Part shown: positions 11,507 to 22,207 of the stretch, one piece after another
How the letters are laid out: each line of letters starts with the position of its first letter
Position numbering within the stretch: the first letter of the stretch is position 1
Assembly (NCBI RefSeq): GCF_004216565.1
Contig: NZ_SGWV01000012.1
Span: 1-64,000, forward strand
Reading direction: 5' to 3'
Source: Sphaerotilus mobilis
GTDB taxonomy: Bacteria; Pseudomonadota; Gammaproteobacteria; Burkholderiales; Burkholderiaceae_C
Length of the DNA: 64,000 bases
Made by a program: the position numbers and the translations under genes
The notes under the pieces: generated by a model
What the model was told of the DNA's origin: nothing
The model's database searches: none
Seen by the model: the letters and a program-made list of their open reading frames with translations, nothing else

Positions 11507-12430
11507 ATGACCGATGTCACCCAACTGATCGCCCGTGCCGAGGCCCTGCTCGGCCGTCTTGAGGCCATCTTGCCGGCTCCGGCACGTGCGCCCGACTGGT
11601 CGGCCTCGATCGCCTTCCGCTACCGCAAGCGTGGCGCGAGCGGCGTCATCGAGCCCGTTCGTCATGTGGGCACGATGCGGCTGGACGCGCTGCAGGAGGT
11701 CGACACCCAAAAGGACCGGCTGCGCCGCAACACCGAGCAGTTCGTGCACGGCCGGCCGGCCAACAACGTGCTGCTGACCGGCGCGCGTGGCACCGGCAAG
11801 AGCTCGCTGATCAAGGCCTGCCTCAACGAGTTCGCCGCCCAGGGTCTGCGGCTGATCGAGGTCGACAAGGCCGACCTGACCGACCTGCCCGACCTCGTTG
11901 ACCTGGTGGCTGAGCGCAGCGAGCGTTTCATCATCTACTGCGACGACCTCAGCTTCGACGAGGGCGAGCCGGGCTACAAGGCGCTCAAGTCCATCCTGGA
12001 CGGCACCGTCGCGCAGGCCAGCGACAACGTGCTGATCTACGCCACCAGCAACCGCCGCCACCTGTTGCCCGAGCGCATGAAGGACAACCTCGACGCGACC
12101 TACACCGACGACGGCGAGCTGCATCCGGGCGAGGCGGTGGAGGAGAAGGTCTCGCTGTCCGAGCGCTTCGGCCTGTGGATCAGCTTCTACCCCTTCAGCC
12201 AGCGCGAGTACCTCGCCATCGTGGCGCAGTGGCTGCGCCATTTCGGGCTGGACGAGGCCGGCATCGAGGCGGCGAAACACGAGGCCCTGGTCTGGGCGCT
12301 GGAGCGGGGCTCGCGCTCGGGCCGTGTCGCCTTCCAGTTTGCGCGCGACCACGCCGGCCGCGAGCGTGACGGTGCGACGCCGGCTCACACGCCGATCGGC
12401 GACTACATCCGCGGCAACCCGCCGGCCTGA
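11507..12430 (+). CDS. DUF815-family AAA+ ATPase
   Basis: 307 residues. Walker A is VLLTGARGTGKSSLIKA (about residues 86-102), a Walker B-like strand is RFIIYCDDLSF, and sensor-1-like IYATSNRRHLLP follows; SLSERFGLWISFYPFSQREYL and the C-terminal lid complete the DUF815 pattern. The family is a single-domain AAA+ ATPase of unestablished cellular role, common in betaproteobacteria beside slmA/mutT. The ATG at 11507 was chosen over an in-frame start at 11492 that lies inside the 21-bp repeat. The gap to mutT is five bases, suggesting cotranscription. No partner that would reveal its substrate is fused to it. Confidence 0.85.
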   Translation: MTDVTQLIARAEALLGRLEAILPAPARAPDWSASIAFRYRKRGASGVIEPVRHVGTMRLDALQEVDTQKDRLRRNTEQFVHGRPANNVLLTGARGTGKSSLIKACLNEFAAQGLRLIEVDKADLTDLPDLVDLVAERSERFIIYCDDLSFDEGEPGYKALKSILDGTVAQASDNVLIYATSNRRHLLPERMKDNLDATYTDDGELHPGEAVEEKVSLSERFGLWISFYPFSQREYLAIVAQWLRHFGLDEAGIEAAKHEALVWALERGSRSGRVAFQFARDHAGRERDGATPAHTPIGDYIRGNPPA

Positions 12431-12435
12431 GCGTC

Positions 12436-12966
12436 ATGACGGCATCGACACAGGACGATGGACCGCTGGTCGTGCCCGGTGCCGAAGGCCTTCCGGTGCG
12501 CGAGCCTGTGCATGTGGCCGTCGGTGTGCTGATCGAGCGCGATGCCGATGGACACGAGCATGCCGACAGCCGCTTCCTGCTGACCTCACGCCCGGCCGGC
12601 AAGGTCTACGCCGGCTACTGGGAGTTCCCTGGCGGCAAGCTCGAAGCGGGTGAAAGCGTCGAACAGGCGCTGCGCCGCGAGCTGCAAGAGGAAATCGGCA
12701 TCCACATCGGCGCGGCCCATGCCTGGCGCGAGATCGAGGTCGACTACCCGCACGCCCGCGTTCGGCTGCACTTCTGCAAGGTGTTCGACTGGACCGGCGA
12801 GTTCCAGATGCGCGAGGCCCAGACCATGGCCTGGCAGCGCCTGCCGGTCGAGGTCGAACCGGTCCTGCCGGGCACCGTGCCCGTGCTGCAGTGGCTGGCC
12901 GAGGAGCGTGGCCACCAAGGGGTGACGCACCGTCAGCCGAGCGCAGGGCCGCCCCAAGCCGGCTGA
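12436..12966 (+). CDS. mutT: NUDIX hydrolase, MutT-like 8-oxo-dGTP diphosphatase
   Basis: 176 residues. The Nudix box is intact in GGKLEAGESVEQALRRELQEEIGI (G-x5-E-x7-REL-x-EE-x-G), preceded by GYWEFPGGK, the arrangement of MutT that cleans oxidised guanine nucleotides. An N-terminal extension of about 25 residues precedes the usual VAVGVLIERD start. The last 11 codons (QPSAGPPQAG region) fall inside the first copy of an 82-bp tandem repeat, so the C-terminus was probably rewritten by that repeat. It ends the plus-strand run argB-nucleotidase-slmA-DUF815-mutT. Confidence 0.9.
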   Translation: MTASTQDDGPLVVPGAEGLPVREPVHVAVGVLIERDADGHEHADSRFLLTSRPAGKVYAGYWEFPGGKLEAGESVEQALRRELQEEIGIHIGAAHAWREIEVDYPHARVRLHFCKVFDWTGEFQMREAQTMAWQRLPVEVEPVLPGTVPVLQWLAEERGHQGVTHRQPSAGPPQAG

Positions 12967-13108
12967 CACCCGCTCGGCGGGTGGCTGCGGTACGCCGCAG
13001 CCGGGTGCCCCATGTCAGCCGAGCGCAGGGCCGCCCCAAGCCGGCTGACACCCGCTCGGCGGGTGGGTGCGGTACGCCGCAGCCGGGTGCGCCATGTCAG
13101 CCGAGCGC
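12933..13108. repeat. 82-bp tandem duplication with two hairpins per unit
   Basis: Unit one is 12933-13014, unit two 13015-13096, and 12 bases of a third follow (13097-13108). The copies differ at only a few bases. In unit one, CACCCGC/GCGGGTG (12967-12983, loop TCG) and GGCTGCGG/CCGCAGCC (12983-13002, loop TACG) can form stems; unit two keeps both, with one mismatch in the second. It lies between convergent mutT and yacG, so it may act as a bidirectional terminator, and may be a copy of a dispersed element. Confidence 0.85.
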
Positions 13109-13111
13109 TGC

Positions 13112-13330
13112 TCAATCCGGCGTGTCTTCCGCCTTCGGCGGCGGCGCCTCGACGCGGTAGTCCTCGGCTGCCCACGCCCCCATGTCGATCTGCTTGCAGC
13201 GTTCGCCGCAGAACGGCCGGAACGGGTTGTCGCGCCGGTAGAGCGTCGGGCGGCGGCAGGTCGGGCAGGGCACGGTCGGGCCGCTGGCGGCAGACGGGGT
13301 CGATGTGGGGGAGGGCTTGGGCGTGTTCAT
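13112..13330 (-). CDS. yacG: DNA gyrase inhibitor / zinc-binding protein YacG
   Basis: 72 residues. The four-Cys zinc ribbon is complete: CPTC near residue 22 and CGERCKQID about 18 residues later, followed by MGAWAAEDYRV, a YacG hallmark. In E. coli YacG binds GyrB and inhibits gyrase. The N-terminal 17 residues are Ser/Thr/Pro-rich linker. It is the last gene of the minus-strand run pilB-pilC-pilD-coaE-zapD-yacG, a common association. ATG at 13330. Confidence 0.93.
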   Translation of the reverse strand: MNTPKPSPTSTPSAASGPTVPCPTCRRPTLYRRDNPFRPFCGERCKQIDMGAWAAEDYRVEAPPPKAEDTPD

Positions 13331-13366
13331 GGCGTCAGGCCGACATTCTCGGTCCGCGCCGCAGGC

Positions 13367-14191
13367 TCAGGCGCACAGCGAGACCTCAAGGGCCACGTCC
13401 TCGACGACGCCGCGCAGGCGGCAGTCCGAATCCGCGCGCATCAGCCGCACCACCAGCATCAGCCGGTTGCCGCTCAGCTCCGGGACCATGCCCAGCTCAT
13501 CGGGCAGGTGGACGCGGGCGAGCTGGAAGTTGCGTCCCGACGGCAGGCTCTGCTGCAGGTGACCGCCTCGAGCCAGTTGGGTCTGGCGCAGGCCGGACTC
13601 GCGCAGCAGGTCCAGCGCGACGCCACAGGCCAGGGCCAGCGGCTCCAGCGTCGACAGCCAGCGCTGCAGGTCGCCGCGCCGGGTGTCGGCCGTTTCGGAC
13701 TGCCAGGCGGCATAGGCCGGCAGGTCGAAGGCGCAGGTGCCGCCGGGGATGCCGATGCGGCTGCGCACGCTCATCAGGAAGTCGTTGGCGGTCAGCGCCT
13801 GACCGGCCTTGCCGCTGGTCTGGCCCAGGCGCTGGTGGGCCAGGTCGATGCGGCGGATGGCGCGGTCCAGCGCGGCCTCGGAGATCGCCGGGTTGCCGCG
13901 GTAGCTGGCCAGCGTCTGGCGCTGGCGTTCCAGGTCCTGCAGCAGTTCGAGCTTGAGGTCGGCGCGCGAGGTCACGTCCATCACCTCGAACAGCGTGGCC
14001 AGCGCGTAGTGGTGGTCGATCACGCTGTCGCGCCGGACCAGTTCGGCCAGCCGCGCGAGCAGGTGTTCCAGGCGCAGCCAGGTGCGCACGCTCTCGTTGA
14101 ACGGGTACTCGAAGGTGGACAAGGTGCGCTGGCTTCCGGGCGTCGCTGGGGCGCTGCCGGACGGCCCGGACAGCGGCCGGAATTGTTCCAC
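13367..14191 (-). CDS. zapD: Cell division protein ZapD
   Basis: 274 residues. STFEYPFNESVRTWLRLEHL near the N-terminus and the following all-helical part, then a beta-rich C-terminal part with FQLARVHLPDELGMVPELSGN, are typical of ZapD (formerly DUF1342/YacF), which cross-links FtsZ filaments at midcell. The start is GTG at 14191 with AGGGG about seven bases upstream; no ATG lies nearby, and this start adds about 25 residues before the conserved YPFNE. It sits between coaE and yacG on the same strand, as in many proteobacteria. Confidence 0.93.
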   Translation of the reverse strand: MEQFRPLSGPSGSAPATPGSQRTLSTFEYPFNESVRTWLRLEHLLARLAELVRRDSVIDHHYALATLFEVMDVTSRADLKLELLQDLERQRQTLASYRGNPAISEAALDRAIRRIDLAHQRLGQTSGKAGQALTANDFLMSVRSRIGIPGGTCAFDLPAYAAWQSETADTRRGDLQRWLSTLEPLALACGVALDLLRESGLRQTQLARGGHLQQSLPSGRNFQLARVHLPDELGMVPELSGNRLMLVVRLMRADSDCRLRGVVEDVALEVSLCA

Positions 14192-14290
14192 ACGGGCCCC
14201 TCAGGACCGAGAGGATTACGGGTTGATCCGCGTGTCTCGGCGGGCAATTTCGTGCTTGGGTTTTCCGGTCTTGCGGGATCGGGCGAGGAT

Positions 14291-14911
14291 TTACGCGATG
14301 GCCTGACGGGTCCAGCGCTCCCAGAGGACGGCGACCTCGGCGCGCAAGGTGTCCAGGTCGATGCCGTCGTTGAGGATGACGGCGTCGGCGACGGCCCGGC
14401 GCGCCTCGCGGCTGGCCTGGGCGGCGATCACCGCGCGCACCTGGGACTCGGGCCAGCCGCTGCGCTGCATCACGCGTGCGAGCTGGGTCTCGACGCTGGC
14501 GTCGACCACCAGCACACGGTCGACCCGCTCGCGCCAGCGGCCGGACTCGACCAGCAACGGCACGTCGAACACACGCACCTGACCGGGCGCACCGGCGGCC
14601 GCGCGGGCCTCGGTCAGCGCGCCGATCTTCGGGTGGAGGATGGCCTCCAGCGCGGCCTTGGCGGCCGGGTCGGCGAAGACTCGTGTGCGCATCCGAGCCC
14701 GGTCCAGCGCACCGTCCGGGCCGATCATGTCGGCGCCGAAGCGTGCGGCGATGGCCGGCAGCGCGGCGCCGCCCGGTGCGGTCAGCTCGCGGGCCAGCGC
14801 ATCGGTGTCGACGACCCATGCGCCGTGCGCCGCCAGCATCGCCGCGACGGTGCTCTTGCCACTGCCGATGCCACCGGTCAGGCCGATGCGCAGCGGCGCT
14901 TGCGGGCTCAC
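14291..14911 (-). CDS. coaE: Dephospho-CoA kinase
   Basis: 206 residues. The P-loop is [17 protein letters not shown] at the N-terminus, followed by [30 protein letters not shown] and RVLVVDA, the standard CoaE blocks. It adds the 3'-phosphate to dephospho-CoA, the final step of CoA synthesis. The start is GTG at 14911, which overlaps the pilD stop (GTGA), implying translational coupling. The frame stays open far upstream through pilD, but that part is not conserved. Confidence 0.94.
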   Translation of the reverse strand: MSPQAPLRIGLTGGIGSGKSTVAAMLAAHGAWVVDTDALARELTAPGGAALPAIAARFGADMIGPDGALDRARMRTRVFADPAAKAALEAILHPKIGALTEARAAAGAPGQVRVFDVPLLVESGRWRERVDRVLVVDASVETQLARVMQRSGWPESQVRAVIAAQASREARRAVADAVILNDGIDLDTLRAEVAVLWERWTRQAIA

Positions 14912-15846
14912 TGCGGCAGCCACCAGCGCAGCAACTGGGCACCGAAGAACATCGATGCGAAGCCGCCTCCGGCCAGATAGGGCCCGAAGGGAATCGGCAC
15001 CTCGCGGCGGTGGTTGCGGGCCACGATCAGGAAGACGCCAACCGCCGCACCAACCGCCGAGGCCAGCAAGATGATGGGCAGCAGCTGCGCCACACCCAGC
15101 AGCGCGCCGAGCGCGGCCATCAGTTTGAAGTCGCCTTCGGCCATGCCGCGCACGCCGCGCAGGGCGGCATACAGCGTGGTGATGCCCCACAGCGCGCCAT
15201 AGCCCCACAGCACGCCCAGCGCGGCATCGGCCAGGCTCAAGGGCGTCCAGCCCAGCCAGGCGGCCAGCAGGCCCCAGCCGAGCAGCGCATAGGTCAGGCT
15301 GTCGGGCAGCAGCGTGGTGTCCAGGTCGATCAGCGCCATCGCGATCAGCAAAGCCGCCGCGACGCAATAGACCGCCGTCAGCGGCGTCGGCCCGAAGGTC
15401 CAGGCGATCAGCCCGAAGGCCAGCGCCGTCCCGGCCTCGACCAGCGGGTAGCGCGCGGAGATCGGGGCGCTGCAGGCCGCACAGCGCGCCCGCAGCATCA
15501 GCCAGCTGAGCACCGGGATGTTGTGGAACCAGCGCAGCGTCGTGCCGCAGGCGGGGCAGCGCGAGCGCGGCCGCGACAGGGCCAGCGGAGGCAGGGCGTC
15601 CAGCGCGGCGCCGAGCGTCTCGCCGGACTGGCCCCAGCGGGCCAGCGCGGCCTCGTCGGCGGCCGCACCGAGCGTGCGTTCGAGCGTCGCGCGGTCCTGC
15701 AGCAGGGCCTGCACGTCGGCCAGCCAGAGGCGTTCCATCATGGCCGGCAGGCGGTACACGACGACGTTGAGGAAGCTGCCGATGCACAGGCCGATGACGG
15801 CCATCACCGGCACCGAGAGCCAGAGTTCGAGCGGAGGGAAGGTCAT
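14908..15846 (-). CDS. pilD: Prepilin peptidase / N-methyltransferase PilD
   Basis: 312 residues. The N-terminal domain has [12 protein letters not shown] and the paired CxxC motifs at Cys97/Cys100 and Cys122/Cys125. The A24 aspartyl protease part shows [11 protein letters not shown] (Asp in the first active-site motif) and [15 protein letters not shown] (G-x-GD-like second motif). About seven membrane segments are visible. It cleaves and N-methylates type IV prepilins at the inner membrane. The insertion between residues 37 and 90 is longer than in some homologues but common in betaproteobacteria. The ATG at 15846 was chosen because it directly precedes the conserved hydrophobic start. Downstream of pilC by 46 bases. 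Confidence 0.95.
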   Translation of the reverse strand: MTFPPLELWLSVPVMAVIGLCIGSFLNVVVYRLPAMMERLWLADVQALLQDRATLERTLGAAADEAALARWGQSGETLGAALDALPPLALSRPRSRCPACGTTLRWFHNIPVLSWLMLRARCAACSAPISARYPLVEAGTALAFGLIAWTFGPTPLTAVYCVAAALLIAMALIDLDTTLLPDSLTYALLGWGLLAAWLGWTPLSLADAALGVLWGYGALWGITTLYAALRGVRGMAEGDFKLMAALGALLGVAQLLPIILLASAVGAAVGVFLIVARNHRREVPIPFGPYLAGGGFASMFFGAQLLRWWLPQ

Positions 15847-15892
15847 GCCCGCAAGGGTAGTCGCGGCGCCGCCGACGGGTCGACGACGGCCG

Positions 15893-17116
15893 TCAGACCA
15901 CCTGGCCGAGCTTGAAGATCGGCAGGTACATCGACACGACGATGCCACCGATGACGGTGCCCAGCACGACGATGATGATGGGCTCCATCAGCGTGGACAG
16001 GCCCTTGACCGCCTCGTCGACCTCCTGCTCGTAGAAGTCGGCGACCTTGCTGAGCATCTGGTCGAGCGAGCCGGATTCCTCGCCGATCGAGCTCATCTGC
16101 AGCACCATGTTCGGGAACACCTGGGTGGCCTGCATCGCGGTGGTCAACGCCGCGCCGGTGGCGACGTCACGCTGGATGTCCTCGGTGGCCGCTGCGAAGA
16201 CCGCGTTGCCGGCCGCGCCGCCGACCGAATCGAGCGCCTCGACCAGCGGCACGCCCGCCGCGAACATGGTCGACAGTGTGCGCGACCAGCGCGCCACCGC
16301 CGCCTTGTGCACCAGCGGGCCGAAGATCGGCACCTTCAGCATGGCGCGGTCGACCGCCATCTGGACACGCTCCGAACGGCGCCAGCTCTGCACCGTCATG
16401 TAAACCGCCCCGCCGATGCCGCCGAAGATCGCCCACCAGTAGGACACGAAGAACTCCGACATCGCGATCACCACCAGCGTGGGCGTGGGCAGGTCGGCGC
16501 CGAAGGACTTGAAGATGTCCTTGAACGAGGGGATCACAAAAATCATGATCACCGAGATCACGACGAAGGCCACGACCAGCACGGCGATCGGGTAGATCAG
16601 CGCCGAGCGGATCTTGTTCTGCAGCTCGATGGTCTTTTCCTGGTATGTCGCCAGACGCTCGAGCAGCGTCTCCAGGATGCCGGCCTGCTCGCCGGCCTCG
16701 ACCAGGTTGCAGTACAGGCCGTCGAACTGCAGCGGGTGTTTGCGGAAGGCGCCCGACAGGCTGGTGCCGGTCTCCACGTCGCTGCGGATGTCGGTCAGCA
16801 TGCGGGTCAGGCGCGGGTTGGAGCTGCCGCGCGAGACGATGTCGAAGGCCTGCAGCAGCGGCACGCCCGCCTTGAGCATGGTGGCCAGCTGGCGGGTGAA
16901 GACGGCGATGTCCTTGCCCTTGATCGACTTGCCGCCGGAGATGCGGCGCTTCTTGACCTTGGTGACCAGGATGCCTTGGCGACGCAGGCTGGCGCTGACC
17001 ATGGCTTCGCCGCCGGCGCGCATCTCGCCACGCACGGCCTTGCCGTTGCGGTCGCGGCCTTCCCACTCGTAGACGAAGTCCTTGATCTTCTTGCCAGTGG
17101 CGGCGGCTGTGGCCAT
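15893..17116 (-). CDS. pilC: Type IV pilus inner-membrane platform protein PilC
   Basis: 407 residues with the duplicated GspF/PilC domain: TRQLATMLKAGVPLLQAFDI in the first half and WSRTLSTMFAAGVPLVEALD in the second, each followed by a long hydrophobic hairpin (ALIYPIAVLVVAFVVISVIM; PIIIVVLGTVIGGIVVSMYLPI). It forms the platform on which the PilB ATPase acts to extrude pilin. The ATG at 17116 has CGGAG six bases upstream. It lies 77 bases downstream of pilB, with pilD next, the standard pilBCD order. Confidence 0.96.
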   Translation of the reverse strand: MATAAATGKKIKDFVYEWEGRDRNGKAVRGEMRAGGEAMVSASLRRQGILVTKVKKRRISGGKSIKGKDIAVFTRQLATMLKAGVPLLQAFDIVSRGSSNPRLTRMLTDIRSDVETGTSLSGAFRKHPLQFDGLYCNLVEAGEQAGILETLLERLATYQEKTIELQNKIRSALIYPIAVLVVAFVVISVIMIFVIPSFKDIFKSFGADLPTPTLVVIAMSEFFVSYWWAIFGGIGGAVYMTVQSWRRSERVQMAVDRAMLKVPIFGPLVHKAAVARWSRTLSTMFAAGVPLVEALDSVGGAAGNAVFAAATEDIQRDVATGAALTTAMQATQVFPNMVLQMSSIGEESGSLDQMLSKVADFYEQEVDEAVKGLSTLMEPIIIVVLGTVIGGIVVSMYLPIFKLGQVV

Positions 17117-17193
17117 CGTTACTCCGTGAGCCTGTGCGTGCGGTGCGTCGTCATGGGGTCGGTGGGCGATTCGGTGTCAGCGGGCCTGAGGCC

Positions 17194-18918
<1,725 letters not shown>

Positions 18919-19069
18919 GGAGGGGACGTCGGTTCGGTCGTGTTGCGGGGCGCGGACGGGGCCGGATCGGGGGGCACGACCCTGTTGCCAGGGTGGGCTT
19001 GGAAACGATGATCCGTGATCAGCCCCGGACTGTAAATCCGCTTGGGCCTGCCCGGACGCCGGGCGTGCT

Positions 19070-19096
19070 CTTGAAAAAGACGCTCACGCCCAAAGT
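19070..19096 (+). promoter_or_regulatory. Candidate sigma-32 (heat-shock) promoter of htpG
   Basis: CTTGAAA at 19070-19076 matches the sigma-32 -35 consensus exactly. CCCAAAGT at 19089-19096, after a 12-base spacer, partly matches the CCCATNT-type -10. It lies about 85 bases before the htpG start, and htpG is a sigma-32 target in well-studied proteobacteria. The -10 match is imperfect. Confidence 0.5.
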
Positions 19097-19180
19097 CTCA
19101 GCGCTCAGGCGGCGGCAAGGACACCCGGGCCGCCCCGTCGCTCCACCCGTATCCGATCCTGTTCCCGAGCAAGAGGCACC

Positions 19181-21085
19181 ATGGACAAGAAGACGCTGTC
19201 GTTCCAAGCCGAGGTCAAGCAGCTGCTGCACCTGGTCACACATTCGCTGTATTCCAACAAGGAGATCTTCCTGCGCGAGCTGGTCTCCAACGCCTCCGAT
19301 GCCTGCGACAAGCTGCGCTTCGAGGCCCTGGACAACGCCGCGCTGTACGAGGACGCGCCGAATCTGGAGGTGCGCATCTCCTACGACAAGGACGCGCGCC
19401 GCATCGTCATCAGCGACAACGGCATCGGCCTGTCCGAGACCGAGGCGATCGAGCACCTGGGCACCATCGCCAAGAGCGGCACCAAGGAGTTCATGAGCAA
19501 GCTCGACGGCGAGCAGGCCCGTGACGCCAACCTGATCGGCCAGTTCGGCGTGGGCTTCTACTCGGGCTACATCGTGGCCGACCGCATCACGGTGGAAAGC
19601 CGCCGTGCCGGCCTGGGCGCCGACCAGGGCGTGCGCTGGAGCAGCGAGGGCACCGGCGACTTCGAGGTCGAGGGCATCCACCGCGAGCGCCGCGGCACCG
19701 ATGTCATCTTGCACCTGCGCGAGGGCGAGGACGAGTTCCTCAGCCTGTGGCGCCTCAAGAGCATCGTTGGCAAGTACTCCGACCACATCTCGCTGCCCAT
19801 CCTGATGCGCAAGGAAGAGTGGGACAGCGAGGCTGGCAAGCACGTCCAGAAGGACGAGTGGGAAACCGTCAACAAGGCCGCCGCGCTGTGGTCGCGCAGC
19901 AAGAGCGACGTCACCGACGCCGAGTACAAGGCCTTCTACGAGCAACTGACCTACGACAGCACGCCGCCGCTGTCCTACACCCACAACCGCGTCGAGGGCC
20001 GCAGCGAGTACACCCAGCTGCTCTACATCCCCGCCAAGGCACCGTTCGACCTGTGGAACCGCGACAAGCGCGGTGGCGTCAAGCTCTACGTCAAGCGCGT
20101 CTTCATCATGGACGACGCCGAGGCGCTGATGCCGGTCTACCTGCGCTTCGTCAAGGGCGTGATCGACTCGGCCGACCTGCCGCTCAACGTCAGCCGCGAG
20201 TTGCTGCAGGAGAGCCGCGACGTCAAGGCGATCCGCGAGGGCTCGACCAAGCGCGTGCTGTCCATGCTGGAGAGCCTGGCCGACAGCAGCGACGAGCAGA
20301 CCGCCGCCGACGACAAGGCCCGGTACGCCGCGTTCTGGAAGGAGTTCGGCTCGGTCCTCAAGGAAGGCATCGGCGAGGACCATGCCAACCAGGAACGGCT
20401 GGCCAAGCTGCTGCGGTTTGCGTCGACCCAGGCCGACGAGGGCGTGTCCTTTGCCGACTACGTCGCCCGCATGAAGGAAGGCCAGGAGGTCATCTACTAC
20501 ATCACCGCCGACACGCTGGCGGCGGCGAAGAACAGCCCGCAGCTCGAAATCTTCAAGAAGAAGGGCATCGAGGTCCTGCTGCTGACCGACCGGGTCGACG
20601 AGTGGATGCTCAGCCACCTGCACGAGTTCGACGGCCATGAACTGCAGAGCGTGGCCAAGGGCGCCGTCGACCTGGGCAAGCTGCAGGACGAGGACGAGAA
20701 GAAGCAGGCCGAGGCCGCCGCCGAGTCCTTCAAGCCGACGCTCGAACGCATCCAGAAGGCGCTTGAAGGCCGTGCCAAGGAGGTCCGCGTGACCACCCGT
20801 CTGGTCGACTCGCCCGCCTGCCTGGTCGCCGAGGAAGGCGACATGAGCGGCCACCTCGCCCGCCTGCTCAAGCAGGCCGGCCAGAGCGCGCCGGCCAGCC
20901 AGCCGGTGCTGGAGATCAACGCCGAACACGCGCTGGTGCGCAAGTTGGCGGCGATCCCCGACGGCGAGGCCCGTTTCGACGACCTGTCGCAGGTGCTGTT
21001 CGACAACGCCTTGCTGGCCGAAGGCGGCCATCTGGAAGACCCGGCCGCGCACGTGCGGCGCATCCAGGCCCTGCTGCTGGCCTGA
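19181..21085 (+). CDS. htpG: Molecular chaperone HtpG (Hsp90 family)
   Basis: 634 residues. The GHKL ATP-binding N-domain is clear ([41 protein letters not shown]), followed by the middle domain with [16 protein letters not shown] and [14 protein letters not shown], and the C-terminal dimerisation domain. This cytoplasmic ATP-dependent chaperone handles stressed or aggregation-prone clients. The ATG at 19181 follows AGAGG. A sigma-32-type promoter candidate lies upstream. It is monocistronic by layout: divergent from pilB and convergent with srkA, whose stop is 8 bases away. Confidence 0.97.
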   Translation: MDKKTLSFQAEVKQLLHLVTHSLYSNKEIFLRELVSNASDACDKLRFEALDNAALYEDAPNLEVRISYDKDARRIVISDNGIGLSETEAIEHLGTIAKSGTKEFMSKLDGEQARDANLIGQFGVGFYSGYIVADRITVESRRAGLGADQGVRWSSEGTGDFEVEGIHRERRGTDVILHLREGEDEFLSLWRLKSIVGKYSDHISLPILMRKEEWDSEAGKHVQKDEWETVNKAAALWSRSKSDVTDAEYKAFYEQLTYDSTPPLSYTHNRVEGRSEYTQLLYIPAKAPFDLWNRDKRGGVKLYVKRVFIMDDAEALMPVYLRFVKGVIDSADLPLNVSRELLQESRDVKAIREGSTKRVLSMLESLADSSDEQTAADDKARYAAFWKEFGSVLKEGIGEDHANQERLAKLLRFASTQADEGVSFADYVARMKEGQEVIYYITADTLAAAKNSPQLEIFKKKGIEVLLLTDRVDEWMLSHLHEFDGHELQSVAKGAVDLGKLQDEDEKKQAEAAAESFKPTLERIQKALEGRAKEVRVTTRLVDSPACLVAEEGDMSGHLARLLKQAGQSAPASQPVLEINAEHALVRKLAAIPDGEARFDDLSQVLFDNALLAEGGHLEDPAAHVRRIQALLLA

Positions 21086-21092
21086 CGACGGC

Positions 21093-22178
21093 TCAGGCGA
21101 TGAGCGGCGGCTCCGCCATCGCCTCCAGCTGCTCCTGCAGCTGGGTGGTCTGCTGGGCCCAGTAGGACGGGCTGTCGAAGTTCGGGAAGGCGATCGGGAA
21201 GGCCGGGTCGTCCCAGCGCCGGGCGATCCAGTGGCTGTGCAGGATCAGCCGCAGCGTGCGCAGCGGCTCGATCAGCGCCAGCTCGCGGCGATCGAACGCG
21301 CGCAGCGTCTCGTAGCCGTCCAGCAGCGCCCCGAGCTGCGCCTGCATCTCGTGGCGGTTGCCGCCCAGCAGCATCCAGAGGTCCTGCACCGCCGGCCCGG
21401 TGACCGCGTCGTCCAGGTCGACGAAGTGCGGGCCGGTGGGCGTCCACAGCAGGTTGCCGACGTGGCAGTCACCGTGCACCCGCAGCAGCGTCAGGTCCGC
21501 AAGCCCGGCCAGCCGGTCATCGACCGCATCGAGCGCCTGCAGGGCGGTGCGCTGCCAGGGCTGGAAGGCGCCCATCGGTATCCACGGGCTGTCGGCCAGG
21601 CTGGCGACGGCGGCGCGGACCCGCAGCGTGCCGTCAAAGTGCAGCCGGTGCTCGAACGGTCGGCGCTCGCCCACGACGTGCAGGCGAGCCAGGAAACGGC
21701 CGATCCATTCGAGCACCGCCGGGTCCTCCAGCTCGGGCGAACGCCCGCCGCAGCGTGGCGTGACGGCATAGCGCCAGGGCGTCGAGCCCGCCGTGGTCGT
21801 CCACTGCGCCAGCGTGGGCGGCGTGCCCCGCAATGTCGCCGGGCTCAGCGTGGTCATGTCGGCGGTGGGCGCGACCAGCACCAGCGGTGCGACGGCGGGC
21901 ACCTCGGCCTCGGCCAGTTCGCGCGCGAACGTGTGTTCCTCCAGGATCTGCGCATCGCTCCAGCGCCCGGCCCGGTAGAACTTGGCCACCACGATGCGGC
22001 CGTCTTCCAGGTGGATCTGGAAGACGCGGTTCTCGTAGGAATTGAGCTGCAAGATGCGGCCGTCGCCGCGCAGGCCGGCCGCGTCGAGCGCGTCCATCAC
22101 CACGTCAGGGGTCAGGCCGGCATAAGGCTGCGCGGGGGTCTCGCCCGTTGCGGGGAGGGGGTCGGGAAGGGGCTGCAT
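21093..22178 (-). CDS. srkA: Stress-response protein kinase SrkA (YihE/RdoA family)
   Basis: 361 residues. Family blocks include LNSYENRVFQIHLEDG at the N-terminus, the catalytic loop RVHGDCHVGNLLW (Asp and Asn) and the metal-binding FVDLDDAVTGPAVQDLWMLL. The kinase in E. coli is part of the Cpx envelope-stress regulon and counters programmed cell death after oxidative stress. The ATG at 22178 was taken as the start; an in-frame TTG at 22211 overlaps the upstream gene's stop as TTGA and cannot be excluded. Upstream on the same strand is the DUF2726 gene. Confidence 0.9.
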   Translation of the reverse strand: MQPLPDPLPATGETPAQPYAGLTPDVVMDALDAAGLRGDGRILQLNSYENRVFQIHLEDGRIVVAKFYRAGRWSDAQILEEHTFARELAEAEVPAVAPLVLVAPTADMTTLSPATLRGTPPTLAQWTTTAGSTPWRYAVTPRCGGRSPELEDPAVLEWIGRFLARLHVVGERRPFEHRLHFDGTLRVRAAVASLADSPWIPMGAFQPWQRTALQALDAVDDRLAGLADLTLLRVHGDCHVGNLLWTPTGPHFVDLDDAVTGPAVQDLWMLLGGNRHEMQAQLGALLDGYETLRAFDRRELALIEPLRTLRLILHSHWIARRWDDPAFPIAFPNFDSPSYWAQQTTQLQEQLEAMAEPPLIA

Positions 22179-22207
22179 CCCGGCATCGTAGGCCAGCGGG
22201 GTGCGCG

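Noticed and set aside
12933-13108. CRISPR-like direct repeats
   Set aside because: The 82-bp units are contiguous with no spacers, and no cas genes are present.
14292-15787. A 498-residue fusion upstream of coaE
   Set aside because: The extension is the pilD region in a wrong frame; GTG at 14911 gives a normal CoaE overlapping the pilD stop.
18919-19069. Extra small gene between pilB and htpG
   Set aside because: No frame with a start signal; only the sigma-32-like promoter in the following bases is supportable.
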